Notes under the pieces: generated by a model
Database searches by the model: none
Told to the model about the DNA's origin: nothing
The model's input: only the letters and a program-made list of their open reading frames with translations
Origin: Neolecta irregularis DAH-3
Lineage: Eukaryota; Ascomycota; Neolectomycetes; Neolectales; Neolectaceae
Assembly: GCA_001929475.1 (NCBI GenBank)
Contig: LXFE01000247.1
Span: 1 to 27,614, forward strand
Length of the DNA stretch: 27,614 nucleotides
Direction: 5' to 3'
Part shown: piece after piece, positions 1-12,878 of the stretch
Layout of the letters: the number at the start of each line of letters is the position of its first letter
How positions within the stretch are numbered: the stretch's first letter is position 1
Translations under genes and position numbers: made by a program

Positions 1-72
1 TGGACAGCCATCACAGTATCCTCCACCGCCTAGCCAATATGGACAGCCATCACAGTATCCTCCACCACCTGT
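1..72 (+). repeat. 39-nt tandem repeat in metacaspase prodomain
   Basis: Bases 1-39 and 40-72 are near-identical copies of a 39-nt unit that begins tggacagccatcacagtatc. The unit is 13 codons, so copy-number change keeps the frame. It encodes [13 protein letters not shown]. The array probably continues left of the window, because copy 1 starts at the edge. Confidence 0.9.
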
Positions 73-1492
73 GAATTATCAGTCTAGACCCCAACAACCT
101 TGCCCCCAGAACCTTGATAGACTCAACAATCCGCCACCAGACTATCATCACAATGCGTATGTTGAGGGGAATTCCAATGCTCCCCCTATCCCTCCGACCT
201 CGAATCAGTATATGAATTATCCAAATGGACAACAGTATCATTTTCAGTACAGTAATTGTACTGGCAGAAGAAAAGCTCTCCTAATCGGGATCAATTACTT
301 TGGCACAAAGGAAGAGCTAAAAGGGTGTATCAATGGTCCTTTTCTACCTTAAATATATACTAACACTGTAAAGATGTGTTAAATATGTCCAAATTCTTGT
401 CGGGTATCTTCGTCTATTATCTTGCCACTCATTGAATTTATAGAACGATATAACTACAAGGAAGAGGATATGGGTATATCCAGCGCATTCATCTCACTCT
501 CATGACAATAAGTTATTTTAAGAGATGATTCGTCGAACCCTCAATCGCTTCCCACTCGGGCAAATATTATCAGGGCAATGTATTGGCTTGTAAATGATGC
601 TCGGCCAAACGACAGCCTGTTTTTCCACTATTCTGGGCATGGAGGCCAAACAGAAGATCTTGATGGTGATGTTCAAAAATCTATTACAATTGTAATAGAT
701 TAGGCGACGAAGATGATGGGTTTGATGAGGTTATCTATTCCATGGATTTCAAGGCGACCAGTCACATTGTTGACGATGTATGCGCTTTATCCTGCGAATA
801 TTACTAAATGATATAGGAAATGCACGCAATTATGGTGTCCAAATTACCTGCTGGCTGCCGCCTTACAGGTAGTGTTGTATTCGATACTTGGTTTCTAACT
901 GAAAGCAATATTCGATTCTTGCCACTCCGGAACTGCCCTTGATTTACCCTTTGTCTACGTAATGCATCATCCTCTTATAATCTAACAAATTAAGTCGACT
1001 CAAGGAATCCTCAAAGAACCAAACATGCTAGCCAATGCTGGAAAAACGGCTCTTGGCGCTGGAATGTCCTATTTGAAAGGTGATATGAGAGGAGTCTTCA
1101 CAAGTGTCAAAGGTCTCCTTAATTCAGCTAAAGGCAACGGAGCAGTTGAACGTGCCCGTCAGACCAAGATGTCTCATGCTGATGCTATACAGTTTAGTGG
1201 ATGTAAAGGTATTAAGATTCTTCTCGCCCACCTTAACAACGGCATAGATAGTCAAACAAGCGCAGATGCCTATGAAGCGGGAACGGCGACTGGGGCCATG
1301 AGTTGGGCATTTAGAGAAGCGCTCAAGAAATACCCGCAGACCTCTTATCAAGGGCTTCTGGTGGCCGTTCGCAACGAGCTGCAAGGGAAGTACTCTCAGT
1401 TACCCCAACTCAGCTCGTCACATCCCATTGATACTAATCTTTGTATCTCTCTCTACAGAAAAGACATTGACCCTTTAGTATTTATCATGTGA
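1..1492 (+). CDS. MCA1: type I metacaspase, 5' end outside window
   Basis: Caspase-fold cysteine protease that cleaves after Arg/Lys, is calcium-activated, and acts in fungal stress response, protein quality control and cell death. Exons: 1-335, 374-403, 444-473, 513-665, 704-777, 817-868, 906-958, 995-1208, 1248-1442, 1479-1492; nine introns of 36-40 nt. The reading frame is open to the left edge (first full codon at base 2), giving 382 visible residues. The first ~90 residues are a Pro/Gln/Tyr-rich prodomain with [10 protein letters not shown] repeats, typical of fungal type I enzymes. The p20 domain follows, beginning [12 protein letters not shown]. The catalytic His is in HYSGHGG (CAT at 638-640) and the catalytic Cys in FDSCHSG (TGC at 920-922). 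The p10 part contains QTSADA and GAMSWAF and ends NLLFIM. Both catalytic residues are present, so the enzyme looks active. The last two introns are multiples of three without stops. The true start codon and any N-terminal zinc-finger-like segment lie outside the window. Confidence 0.97.
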
Positions 1493-1636
1493 TTGGTAGG
1501 TCTTGAATTTGTTGGGAAGATCACAATAGTTTGTGTCTTGAATTTTGTAGCGAACCTCTAAAGCCGTTGCTCGGCTGTGTTTACAAATCATTCCCAATTC
1601 TTTCATATTCCTGTTTCATACCTATACATAAATATT

Positions 1637-4600
1637 TTATATTCCCAACGCCTTGATTTCCTCCGTTACATTCTGAAGCATCGCGAGCTTGTAAAATTGT
1701 GCGATATTAGCACAGATAATGAGTTTATCGATGATTGCGGATTTCTTGATTGTGCATACCCAGGTTCCCGAACAAGAGCAATACTCTTGTATATTGTCGA
1801 TTTTGGCCTGCTTACATTTTTGGCATCGAATATCTTGAATTTGATAGGACATTAGATTCTGCTGTAGGTCAATAATAATTTGCTCTTCAATCGCTATCTG
1901 ACTATAGGCATGAGCACAATTCGAGCAGGTCCATTGTGGAGGCTGGTTCTCATTGTCGTGATTGTTTCCAGAAAATATCTTGCCGTCACGGCACAGATCA
2001 ATGTCTTGTGAAAGGTTGCAATACTCGCATGAAACATTATGGAGATTATACTTGGCGCAGTAATCCTCGAAGATCGCATCTTTGCTGTACTCGGGAACTG
2101 CCAGAATAGATAGCAAATCCCTTCGCAGTACACGAACTTCGAGATTAAGATTTTTGGCCAACGCAAATACTGCACATAGCGATTTAATCAGTTCGAGAGT
2201 GGGATTTGTCAAGTGAAGATGCGATCCTGGCAAGTTTGGGAAAGCAAAATCGGCAGAATCAGTAGTATCCATAATTGCTTCAGTATGTCTTCGATATAAC
2301 TGTGTTATTTGTTTGCGCAGTGGCTTTGCGAAGCTGGTATTGAGCACACCGGCTTCAAGACCTTTCAATTCAACTTCGGCATCAACTTGACTGGAATTTC
2401 TTTGCACATTCCCGTGCTGGCTCGATAGGTTCGATACGTCGTTCATTTTAATGGCATGCATCGTCTCAACAAATTTGACGGCCCAATAACGGAAGTCGCC
2501 TTGAATCGCAGGTGGAAGATATTTCTCTAGTTGCCAGTGAAAGACAGTCTCTAACTGTATATTATCTGAGTCAAGTGGTATGTTTTTTGTCGACATTCCC
2601 CCGTAATTTGTGCGATCCATCCAAAGAAGATAGTCCCAGTATTCCGTAATTTCTAGATCAAGGAAATGAAACAGAGGTTTCGACTTGATTGCTTTGACGA
2701 TATACTGTGAATAGGAGAAAGCATTTCCCAAAGCAAGCTTATTGGTCTGCAGCACAATCCTGGAAGGATTGGCGTGAACGATGCGTGATCCAATTCGCCG
2801 AAATTCTGACATGAGTTGTAAGAAAGACTTTCGGGTAAGGATTTGGACGTGTTGATATAATGATTTGTTGAAAAGAAAGGAATCGGTGCTCTGAATCCAC
2901 TGCAGTAAATGTTGAACCATATAATCAGCCATGCTGACACCGAAACGAGCTTCTTCCCACCAACCTCTAAGCATATCCTTCAATATTGATATGGTGGAAT
3001 TTGAAAACGAGTTATCCCCAAGCGTGATATGCAATGGCCGCTGATCGTCATCCAGAGCCTGATTAACATCATTCACTGTGAATGATCCTGATAGGGCACC
3101 CTCAAGTTCATTGATGAGGGATGATGTCATAAGAGTGTTGATAGCGAGATTTTGAACCTTAATGTCTATACAAACCGTCGAGAAAGCACCAGTATTCTGA
3201 ATTTCTAGTAATTCGTTGAATTCGGATACACATGAAAATTCATCTTGTTCGTGCCCTCCAAAATCTGGCTTCGGTGTAGCAGACCACCAGAGAACATAAT
3301 TTGATTGTCGTAATTTCCTCGCAAAAATTATATCCATGGAAAATTTTCCGGGGCTGGAGGAAATATCGCAGATCGGTATGTTGGCATATCGTGATAATTC
3401 AAGGCGATGGAACAACCATGCCCCGATTTCAAGGTAATGACTGATCATACGCTTGAGTATGTGATTTTGCCAACCAATTGATGGTAACTGTCGATCTGCT
3501 ATTCGTGCGGGTAATTCAATAAATGGATGATCATTCAGTTGAGGTATTTCCAAGAAGAGGGTCTCTTTGTCGGGGCATTCAATGACTAAGATTACAGGTA
3601 GGTGTAGATCGTTTAGATGGCGTTGGAATATCTCTGCCAAAACCTTGAAGGCTTTCTTTTTGTCGCTAGATGTTACGATTCTAAAGCTTACTGCCTCGCC
3701 ATAATCAATCAATGACAATAATTGCGTACCCTGCATATTTGACTGGTGTTGGGAAAGAAGATCGTGGTAAAGGTTGTCAAGATTTGAAGGGTTCTGCGGA
3801 TTGTGATCAGCGTCGACGATAACGATGTCAACAGAGTCTTGTTGGGCAGAAAATATCCCATAAACGATCCGTTCATTCACAGACAACTTGCAGACGTATA
3901 CGTAGGCAACCTGCGCTTTGTCGAGGTAGATGGATTGTTTAGAATTCACCGGGTCGAGGCTGGCAAGATCGAAACCTTTGTCAAGCCCTCTACCTAAAGA
4001 ACCTTCCACAGATGCTTGAAAAGAACACTGACAACCGACTTCGAGAATAGCGCGTATTCTCAATGGCAGTCTCTGCTCATATATGCCTTCGACCGAGGGA
4101 TGGTTCAAGATGGTAGCAAAGTTCCGAGTCTCAGTTTGAAAGACTGGCTCAGGAAGGGACATCTCAAAGAGGTGAACAGACGATCTTCCATTGGGTAAGA
4201 CCTTCTGGACTTTCTCGACGCTACAATCCGGAATTTCGACATTCGGGAGGTCTTCGTCTTTAAGATTGACGTAAAATCTACGAGGAGCAATAAACCGCAG
4301 ATCGAATATTTTCCCGTCGACCAAAACCCACGCGCGTAGTTCACCAGGTATAGAGGTTTCTCGTATTTGAAGTATATGCCAGGTCGAGCAAGATAAAACT
4401 TCTGTCTGGGTACGAAAAAAGGTTGCCAAATCATTGCGCCCCATGGTGCCTGTACCGAATAATATTCTTCGTCGATTCCGTGCGTTACGTTGAGCTATCC
4501 ATTTTTTCTTCTGATATTTCAACCACTTGGGATACAATGTATACATGGATGGTATTTCTTCTGGTACCTCTATTGAAATAGCCATTTTAGCCTTGTCATG

Positions 4601-7600
4601 TGCCTTTTGGGGAAAGCCTTTGTTATCAAGAGAGGATATATCGACACTTTCGTTAATATCATACCCGACTTTGTACGACTGTAAATTGGTCTTGCGAGGA
4701 GGAGCAGCCTCATCCGTTGATATTTTCTGAAACATGTTGGAAAGTTTGTATTGCTTGAAATGATCGTTCTTCAAATTACGTTGTAACCAATCTGGATGCT
4801 TCACCCGAGGAACAGGATTCGGAACTTTCTGCATTGCAGCGGGCATTGTTACAAGCTTCTGGATAACAGAACCCAACCGTTCAAGGTAATAATCCCAATC
4901 TAGAACCTCCCTGAGATCGTACTGACTCAAGGACTTATCCTTCTGCCATTTTTGTAGAAAGTGTTTCTTGACTGGTTCTTCTGCAGAAAAGATTGCCACG
5001 GGTATGGCACGTTCAGTAACAGGTGCATCCTTGGGTTTAGCTGCTATGATGTATTTGCATGCTAGCCCTTTGTCTTTCACCATTTGCTCGCCCAAGAATT
5101 CAGCAAGACGTTTTGCCGTTGAAATAGAGGTGGACTTTTGGGCTCCGTAATCCTCAAGTGTGCGTGACATACTTCGATTTTCACAGATGAGATTGAGTAA
5201 CTCGTCGTCTTGCAAATTCTCGCCGCGGGTATAAAGAATATCCAGCCATCGATCAGCTATTTTCCCAACAGCTGCATAGCATTCTGTCAAGGTGGTTCCC
5301 TCCAAGAACGACTTGAAGACCTCCTTCTGAAAAGATTTGACCAAGTTTAATTCTCCCCGACGCTTGATTTCAAACCCCTTCAGTTCAGCCAGTGTACCGT
5401 TTTGATTGAAAACAGCATAACGCTTCTTCAGATTTTTGCCTTCTTCCTTTGAAGTGGGCAGTATCATCGCTCGATAGGGGCCATCAACCTCGAAAAAGAT
5501 GCTATTCTCACTATGAGTCTGGTATCTAAATTTCTCTGGATCGACGAGGTCTTGATACTGATGATTGGTGAAGCGAGTATGCACAAGATAGTTTAAGATA
5601 ACACAGGGATAAGAAATGGTTATCTTCTTGTCGTTCTGTAGTTCGAATGTAAAGTTTTCGGGAAACGAATCAGGAATGATACACCAAATACCGTCAGTAT
5701 CCAATTCCAATGGGCGACCAATCCGTTCAATAAGCTGACGAGCCATCTGAATAATAGAAGCGCCGGTCAGGCAGGTAACACCCGCCATTTCCATGGAGTA
5801 CCAGCGCGATCCTTTTCGCATAACATAGCCATAAAAAGAATTGAGAATGACCTTATGAGCCAATTGGAGCGAATCATATAAGACAACCATTTTATCAGCC
5901 TCGTTCATAGAAAGAGTATTTCCAGAGCCCTGTAAAGACTCGACCTTTCTCTTCCAGGATTTTTGATGGCCTTTATAGTCATACCGTCGATCGCGAAAAC
6001 TTTTAACCGTATCAATGTAGAATGGGTTTTCTCTTTGGCAAATAATAGCTTCTTTTTCGACTACTTTATTGTCTCGAATCTTATGGTAAACTTTGCGACT
6101 GTATTCCGAAAGACGTTTATGGATGCATTTGGACTGCTCTTGGGTGGATAAATCAGAAAATTCTCGCTGTGAAGAACCAGGGTACTTTCCTGGATACATT
6201 TCATTTTCTAGTGTATGGCGTATCATGTTGTATTCATTCCGTTTGGCTGGGAAATACTCTCCGCGCCAAGACCAAGGAAGTCGACGGTCGCATGTCTTTC
6301 CGGGCTTATTAAAATCACAGGCAGCGCATGTCGACTCATCGATCATCGAATCTGGCTGGAGCCGATTCGTAATCATAATGTTAGGATACATCGATGCGAC
6401 GTCGAGATGGTAAATCTTTGGACATTCCTTCCGTGAAGGATTTATTTTCAGCTCCTCCAGTTGATTTACGATGCTTTTTTTCACCTGGATGATAAGCAGC
6501 CGTATGATCTAAGAATTAGAATGGCTACCTCATCATAGTTCGTGATGTCTTGCATAATTTTGTGTTCTTCAACTTCGATGGTGAATTTCAGTGCAGTCTC
6601 AAGATCATTAAGGAGCTACGCGATCAATTCAGCATATTTCCTATAATACCTCATCGACTACACTGGTATCAATCTTGAAGTCCACTGGGATGTCATTACG
6701 GAATACACCAGCTTCCAAGCTCTCGACATGACCTCCAACGTATGTCTCGCTTTCGAGCAAATGTCCTTCGTAAAACTTGTCATGTTCCTCGGCGTGCTTA
6801 TTTGGTAGGATGATTTCTTTCTGATACGCTTGTACCTTCCATTAGTACGGTCCTTAAAATTCACACAACCATTAAGAGCATCTCACAGAGAGTGCCTGTA
6901 CCCTTGCGAAGGACATCATCAGGGCCAAGGGGAATTATGTTACATAACGAAAAAATAAACGGATGAATGTATTTCATGTACAGATAATATGTGGATACCG
7001 CATCAGATACCGAGTATTCTGCGAGGACTTGTGGTTTTTCTTCAGCGTAGCTAATAATCAACCAGTATAACAAGACCATGAAACCTACATTGTCATCAAC
7101 TCAGGATCCAGCTCGTGTGGATCATATCCAAGTTTTGCGGTTGTAACAGCCTTCAAACCTTGACTGCCTTGAGGAAGGTAGCTGTCTCTTTTAACCCATC
7201 GGTAACAATCCATGTGGGCACAGTGGTAGCTCTTATACTCGTCCTCATTATCTTTCATGAAGCCAATTTCTTTGTGCATATTGATTCCGTGTTTTCTAGC
7301 GCGTGCATCAATGAATGGCCAATCGAAAAAGTCTCCATTATATGTCACGATGACAGTAGGACAGGAATCCTGAATATGCTCAAAGAATCGAATCAATGTG
7401 GCTTTCTGGATATTCAAAAACCATCGAATACAAGAGATACCTCGTCTGGTTCATTGTAAATTGCGAATGGACCTGGGTATTCGGGCTTTGGAGTGTATTC
7501 AAAGTCACTGATGTTTCTGGAAACGATTTCTCGATTCGTTATTAAGTATCCCTGGCGAATTAGGGCTTGCTCTCGATTGCAAATACCTGTCCATCTATCA

Positions 7601-8702
7601 TGTATGAAATCATCATGACCTGATCAATCGCAGGATCGGGAAATTTTAGCGGTAGTTTCGTGGTTTCAATATCAAAAGCAAGAACCACTGGTTCTGCACG
7701 GTTTAACCTATCTTCGATTGGTTCAATAGATATATCACCGGCAATAAACGAGACAGTATACCATTTACCAACTCGAATATCTGGAGGTCAGTGAACTGCT
7801 AGATAGAACGAGGACCTTTATCGATAGCCACTCGAACATGATATGGAACGTCGAATTCTCGGATATCTACTATGAAATTTTGAGCATCCATAACTCCGGA
7901 TGACATTTTCGTGTTATTTTCATCATCATCATCATCACTGTCGAATCCATCGCTAGACTGTTACTTGATTGGACTTTTTTATTTCAAATACTTCATTGCT
8001 TCAGCATAAGCGTCCAGGGCATCGAGTTTTGCATGATTCGCCAGAGCTATTGGAGAAAGTACACGTCTGACTTGAAGGAGATCATTGACATTGTTAAAAA
8101 GAAGTTTCGTAAACGTCCTTCGATAACCTGTGAGGTGATTAGGCTAGGAGTGTCAATGAATTAGGTCGTAATGGGAAATACAATGCGTAGATCTTCCTTT
8201 TTGACTCGTGAGATACGAACGACCAACCCCTCGAATCGTCTCCGTATATATTCCTCCACTTCTGTTTCTTTCCCTCGCTTGTCTTTAGCATGCTTAGTGA
8301 GAGGTCCAAACTTTTGAAGCAATCAAGAAGTATGGCTCGTACTTCATGGCTGCTTTGAAAGAGCCACCGTCATCTTGAAGGAAGTAGAAATCAACAGCAG
8401 CATAACTAGCCCCTGCTTCATCCGTGATAGTTGTCTGCAGGAGTTAGAATGAGCTGAAGAATAATGCACACCGAATGCATATTAATGAGCCAACCTTCTC
8501 TTTTATGGCCTGCCTCATACCGAATGAACCCCATTTTTTCGTCTATTTCGGAAGCAATCAACCGATTCTCAACTTTAATATCTGGAACTGTGGATTTTTT
8601 ATCAATTGCCACAAAGGAAGACTGATCATTTCCCCTTGAGCGATAACTTCCTCGGCCCAGACGAGCTTCTCGATTCCGATAGCTTTTATTCTGGGAAGTC
8701 AT
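1637..8702 (-). CDS. POL2: DNA polymerase epsilon catalytic subunit
   Basis: Leading-strand replicative B-family polymerase with 3'-5' proofreading, nuclear. Exons in transcript order: 8702-8472, 8434-8312, 8277-8182, 8143-7992, 7952-7816, 7780-7587, 7551-7441, 7405-7089, 7050-6867, 6835-6650, 6615-6529, 6484-1637. The eleven introns (31-44 nt) all lie in the first third; the last exon is 4.8 kb. The joined product is 2221 aa, essentially the length of budding-yeast Pol2. Exonuclease motif I is FDIETT (D283, E285); Exo II ([11 protein letters not shown]) and Exo III (YSVSDAV) are also present. Polymerase motif A is DVASMYPN (D634), followed by NSFYGY and LDTDG (D868, D870). Cysteines near 659, 662, 671 and 755 match the CysX iron-sulfur site. 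The inactive C-terminal polymerase-exonuclease half ends with CysA and CysB (CEYC, CSNC, CQKC, CSCSG) for binding Dpb2. All key residues seem intact. It shares a 148-bp promoter with COX20. Confidence 0.98.
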
Positions 8703-8850
8703 GTACGAGAAACACGAGTGTTGGCGTTTAGGCTTACCCCAATTGCGAAATAGACAAGTGAAAGTGATGGAAATTGTCCAATCGATCGAGTGTTGGTGAG
8801 GGTCGTGCCACTACCAAAAGACGCGACTCCGACGTCAAACTAGATAAAAT
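8703..8850. promoter_or_regulatory. bidirectional POL2/COX20 promoter
   Basis: The 148 bp between the POL2 and COX20 start codons must hold both promoters. At 8821-8826 it contains ACGCGA, which includes the ACGCG core of the MCB element bound by MBF at yeast G1/S replication genes. At 8831-8837 it has GACGTCA, close to a CRE/ATF site. These short matches could be chance. A role in cell-cycle timing of POL2 is inference. Confidence 0.4.
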
Positions 8851-9304
8851 ATGGACGAAGAACGACAGCAGCAGTTGGAAGAGAAACGATCTCGAAAACT
8901 GCCGGAATCTTGGGGCAATGCATTTCGGGTATACTCTAACTGGAAAACAGGCATTAACCATTCGGCAGAGTATTAGGATAGCGGATATTGCAAATGTGCA
9001 TAAAACTCCATGCGCAAGGCAGGCCCTTTTGTATGGTATTTCTTCTGGGTTTCTCCTTGGAATCCTACAGTTTATGCTAAAGGGTATATAAGGTATTTGT
9101 TCTGTTATCTTACACCCAGCACCCCCAAAGAAGGTTGGGAATTATTTTGTTGGCGGAGTTTGTGGGGTTAGTGTCGTAATGTTTGAAGGATGCAGGTGGA
9201 AGAGAGTCAGGGAACTGACTCGCATGAAGGTAGCGATCGAAGAAATTGCAAGCAGAGAAGGTGAAAAGGGTCGTTCTGCCAATAATAAAAATCTATCATC
9301 ATGA
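8851..9304 (+). CDS. COX20: cytochrome c oxidase assembly protein COX20
   Basis: Inner-membrane chaperone that stabilises newly made Cox2 during complex IV assembly. Exons 8851-8928, 8969-9083 and 9120-9304 with introns of 40 and 36 nt, giving 125 aa. The family's core is clear: an N-terminal LPESWGNAF motif, then HKTPCARQALLYGISSGF leading into the first membrane span, then a second span (NYFVGGVCGVSVVMFEGC) followed by the basic RWKRVRELTRMK stretch typical of the C-terminus. I chose ATG 8851 because only this frame, spliced at 8928/8969, joins LPESWGNAF to the PCAR segment. An ATG at 8774 opens a different unspliced frame without the motif. Divergent from POL2, convergent with the ARF-GEF gene (114 bp between stops). 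Confidence 0.9.
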
Positions 9305-9418
9305 ATCCCAGTAATTCCCAACAAGCACGAAAGAGTGGACTAAATATGCTACAAACCAATCTCCTTCCAGCGCCAAGAATATAAATAAGGTGATCAGAAG
9401 GGATTATCTTGTTAAAAC

Positions 9419-12400
9419 TTACTTTGTAATCCGTATCGTCGTGTTGCCATCTTCGGAACTTCCCACTGCTTCGTCGTCATCAAGCTCATATTGATGCTGG
9501 CTGAGTCTTTCTATACGAAGTTCGCTTGCCTTTGCAAGTCCATCCGTGTAAATCTTGTACTTCACAATCTCTTTCAACAGGAATTGTGATTTTTGTTCCC
9601 AGTTGTTGAGAGCCTTTTGCCCGTTGGAGTGCTTCAAGTTGAACTGGAAGATTAGAGAACAAAGGAGATTTCCTCATACCGCACGCAACATCTTGGCACG
9701 AAGATCATTGTGTAGCTCAAATTCTTTTTCTAATCTGTTCACATATGTTTTGAGAGACTTTAATTGTTCATCTTCGGAAAGTGAACTTGACATTAACGAC
9801 TGTTGAGGCGGCTTCCAATCTTTAACGACAACTCGATCTCCGGGAAGCTTCCATCGAATAGAGTTTTCTGACGAGCGGACGCTCATCCCTGTCGAGCATC
9901 TTGTGCGTTCCGCTTCATCATCATCTTCAAGATTCTCTATATTATCGAGATATTCACCCCATCCGTATTCTTCATTCGTGATTCCGGCATTTAACGGCTC
10001 TTTCGATAAACGTGCTGCCCAATAATTGGCAGTTGCCACCCATTCATGAACGAGTTCCGGAGTCCCGGCTTCGAAAAAATGGACTGCACCCGACGGTAAC
10101 GTCAACACCCAGACATGAGCCCGGGATGAAGAATAGCCAGGAGGCGGTAAAGCTGATGCCAAACTTTGACGAAGCAAAAAAGATCCAATGACAGTGGCAT
10201 TGTCCTTCAATTAGTGGAGAATAGTTTTGGGGATTTACCGTCCAGTTCCCTCCTCCGACCACTTGCGTCCCATGCGATTGCTTATCAAAAGAAAATAGTC
10301 TCATTTGACCTCGCTCAATCACCACAAAATACTCTGTCCACCCGCGTTGTTTCGCCCTCTTACTCACACCATCCATATGATGCTTGTGATTTAATAAACC
10401 CTCTTTCGCCCAAGGTGCGCCAGTCAAAGCAAGCTCGTCTTCACGAGTATCGCCTTCGAAATTACCAAAAGATGCATATTCTTCTTTTACGATTTGATTC
10501 GTTAATGTTTTGACGAATCCAACCGATCTTGTAGTTTGCAAATGATTAACGTTCATGGAATCCATTGAGGTGATCGAGGTAGCAGACTGACCGTAATATC
10601 GCGAATTAAGCTGTCCATGTCAGCATTGTTACTCGCGGAAGAATTCTACGCGAGAAAATGTGCTGCTTCCTTCAAGACTCTCCATGCTGATCCGACCTGC
10701 GGCTTCAAGATTCTTCGATCTTGGTTTCCGTTTACTATAGGGCCAATGACCCCCTAGTTTTGATGTTCGAGGTCCGGAAAAGCTGCTTTCTGAACCAGCA
10801 TGGCTAAGCTGACTAACACTACGTTGGAGCGTTGACTGATATGCTGCGAATGAACCTGTACGACTAGCTGAACGCAAATGATTTTCATTTGACGACAATG
10901 GTTGGAGAAGGGCAGATTGTTTCACTGCGATGTAGTATTCCTGATGTTGATGAAACCTTTTGACTGATGATAAAATACCTTTAGGACTGATTCCAAGGCG
11001 CTCTCCCAAGCCTTGCTTGATCTCGCATTCAGAAGAGCGTTATAACTTCCCACAGAGTCGTCCATTAGAAACGATCGCCGATTATTATGAATTTCGCGAA
11101 AACGAGGTGTATTGTCCCGCCCTACAACCGGGGAGCATTTATGGTCTCCATCGAAATATTCAGACTCGGGCGTACTAGGGTAAGGGCTTGCTGTTGATGA
11201 ATTGACGAGCATTGGGGATTCTCCATGGTCTGAATGTATTAATAGATTCGCAGATTCAAGTTGAGTTCTAATTGCGGTCACTGTGTTGCGAACAAACTGA
11301 GATTTTGTCATCCGTTGACTAGAATGAAGTTCAGCTACGTGCAAATCGGTATTGAGTAAAAGAAGGGAATACGTTATTGCATGCGTCACGTCTGGTATCA
11401 GTAAGGAGATTCTAAGGCGGGTGACTACCGGGTATTTTGAAACCATGTTTAGGGTTGCATTCGCACCAACGGCGGGAGAAAGTTTCCAGCAAGCGATCAA
11501 CTTGCTGGGTCTCCCCTTTAATATACAAACGAGAACAGAAATTACTTTGATGTTAGTAGAAGATATGAAGATACGTACCGCAAAGATGTCAATATGTCTA
11601 AATTATTAAAGTCAAAGAGGCTTAAATACGCAATTCGAGCTCGAGTATGTTGTGAGCCCTCGTCACCAAGCCATGAAGCTGCAATTTCTCTAGAAACGAA
11701 TCCTTCCTTGCCATCATAGATGTCTCGAGCGATTTCTGCAGCTTGACCGTAAGTCAATTTTGAATCCGAATTTCTGGGCAATAGTTTTTCTGTACCGTGA
11801 GAATCCTTTTGCGATATCTTTTCGTCAGGTGAATAATTCCGATCGCTGGTCTGATCTTGGGATCCCGATGGGCGTATTAGTTGTCCACTACTGCTGTTGT
11901 TGGTTTTTAGGTCTGTTTGTTCGTCTAGTGGGGTCTCCTTAAGTGAAGGCATTAAACTTGCAGGGTGATTAGATAATTTCTCAGACTGACTTGTGTGGTT
12001 AGAGACATTGCTCACTGTCCTCCCTCGTAGCTGGAGGTTGGGTTCTGGCATCGCGGGGTTTGTCAAAGAGGGATCGAGTGCAGCAGATAGGGATGCAATC
12101 TTCAAATCGGTGGTCATTGAAGATGGAGATGGTATTCGGGGTAATATATCTAGGGCATCTGAAGCCGTAGAGGGCGGGGAGGAATGCTTTGAGCCAACAG
12201 ACTGATGTTGAGCGGCGGGTGGAGACGAGTGTGTGTGTACCTTTTTGCGTCTACGAAAAAATTCTGAAGACTTTTTTAGGAGAGACCGCTGGGAGGGAAT
12301 GGCGACTGAAGCTTTTGTAGGGCCGAGAGCGGGTTCCTTGCAAATAAGAGACCAAGGAAGCGAGAACTTGTCATACCTCGGTCAAGAAATGGTGCTGGGT

Positions 12401-12694
12401 GCCCAGATCGGAGATGGTGTTTGAGGTGCTGGTTCGGGATGAGGACGGACTGCCAAACAGGCGAGCAAGAAGACCATGCTGCGATTTCTGCGAGCGGGAC
12501 GAGGTGCTCATGGCGGCTACGGGGTCGGGCGGCGCCGGTGGTTCTACTGATTCATAGCACAGCGTTTCAGCAAACTGCTCGATATTTCCGAGCGAAAAAG
12601 CGAGATCTGCCAACATTGACTGGCGGGGAGCAGCAGCCGGCAGGTCCATCTCGGTGTCTGAGGAATCGGTGTGGGTTAGCCAAGATGTCGACAT
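9419..12694 (-). CDS. SYT1: Sec7-PH domain ARF guanine nucleotide exchange factor
   Basis: Activates ARF GTPases by GDP/GTP exchange in Golgi or endosomal traffic; closest in layout to the fungal Syt1/EFA6 group. Exons in transcript order: 12694-12377, 12336-11579, 11544-11429, 11391-10979, 10940-10650, 10610-10239, 10204-9680, 9643-9419; seven introns of 34-40 nt; 1005 aa. The first ~300 residues are Ser/Pro-rich and probably disordered. The Sec7 domain (about 300-475) starts LTYGQAAEIARDIYDG, has the glutamate-finger context YIKGETQQVDRLLE, and continues to the substrate-side motif TYSLLLLNTDLH. The PH domain starts near APWAKEGLL and holds LPPPGYSSSRAHVW and ANYWAARLSKEP, well conserved in fungal homologues. 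A coiled-coil tail follows. ATG 12694 is the first in-frame Met; in-frame upstream sequence has no other ATG nearby. The intron at 10611-10649 is needed to join the linker to the PH exon. The symbol indicates the family; orthology to yeast SYT1 is not proven. Confidence 0.92.
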
Positions 12695-12878
12695 TGCATC
12701 CGCAGTCTGGCCAGGAGCCAAGGCGGCAAATTAAGCGTCACGAAGATCCCTGAATTACGAAAAAAGAAGGAGGGAATGAGGGCGGCGGGTGCTCAAAGGA
12801 ATGGCAAGTCCCTGTCTGGCTTGGCGGTGACTGTATAATGCGGGTTGTTTCACCCCAGCCAGCATTCGCAAATACACC
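12695..12878. promoter_or_regulatory. divergent ARF-GEF/UNC50 promoter region
   Basis: 184 bp separate two divergent start codons. I see no clear TATA box. The sequence is moderately GC-rich with short purine runs. Function is inferred from position only. Confidence 0.4.

Noticed and set aside
6093..6413. Plus-strand frames inside the large POL2 exon
   Set aside because: They are shadow frames opposite conserved polymerase motifs and lack any family signature.
8293..8311. A 19-nt intron in POL2
   Set aside because: It would keep the frame, but using the next in-phase acceptor gives a 34-nt intron (8278-8311), normal here, and yields the conserved [11 protein letters not shown].
8774..9091. 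Longer single-exon start for COX20
   Set aside because: That frame lacks the LPESWGNAF motif and joins unrelated residues to the PCAR segment; the spliced frame from 8851 fits the family throughout.
10044..10565. Separate gene starting at the Met at 10565
   Set aside because: It is the PH-domain exon of the ARF-GEF; the 39-nt intron 10611-10649 joins it in phase to the upstream exon.
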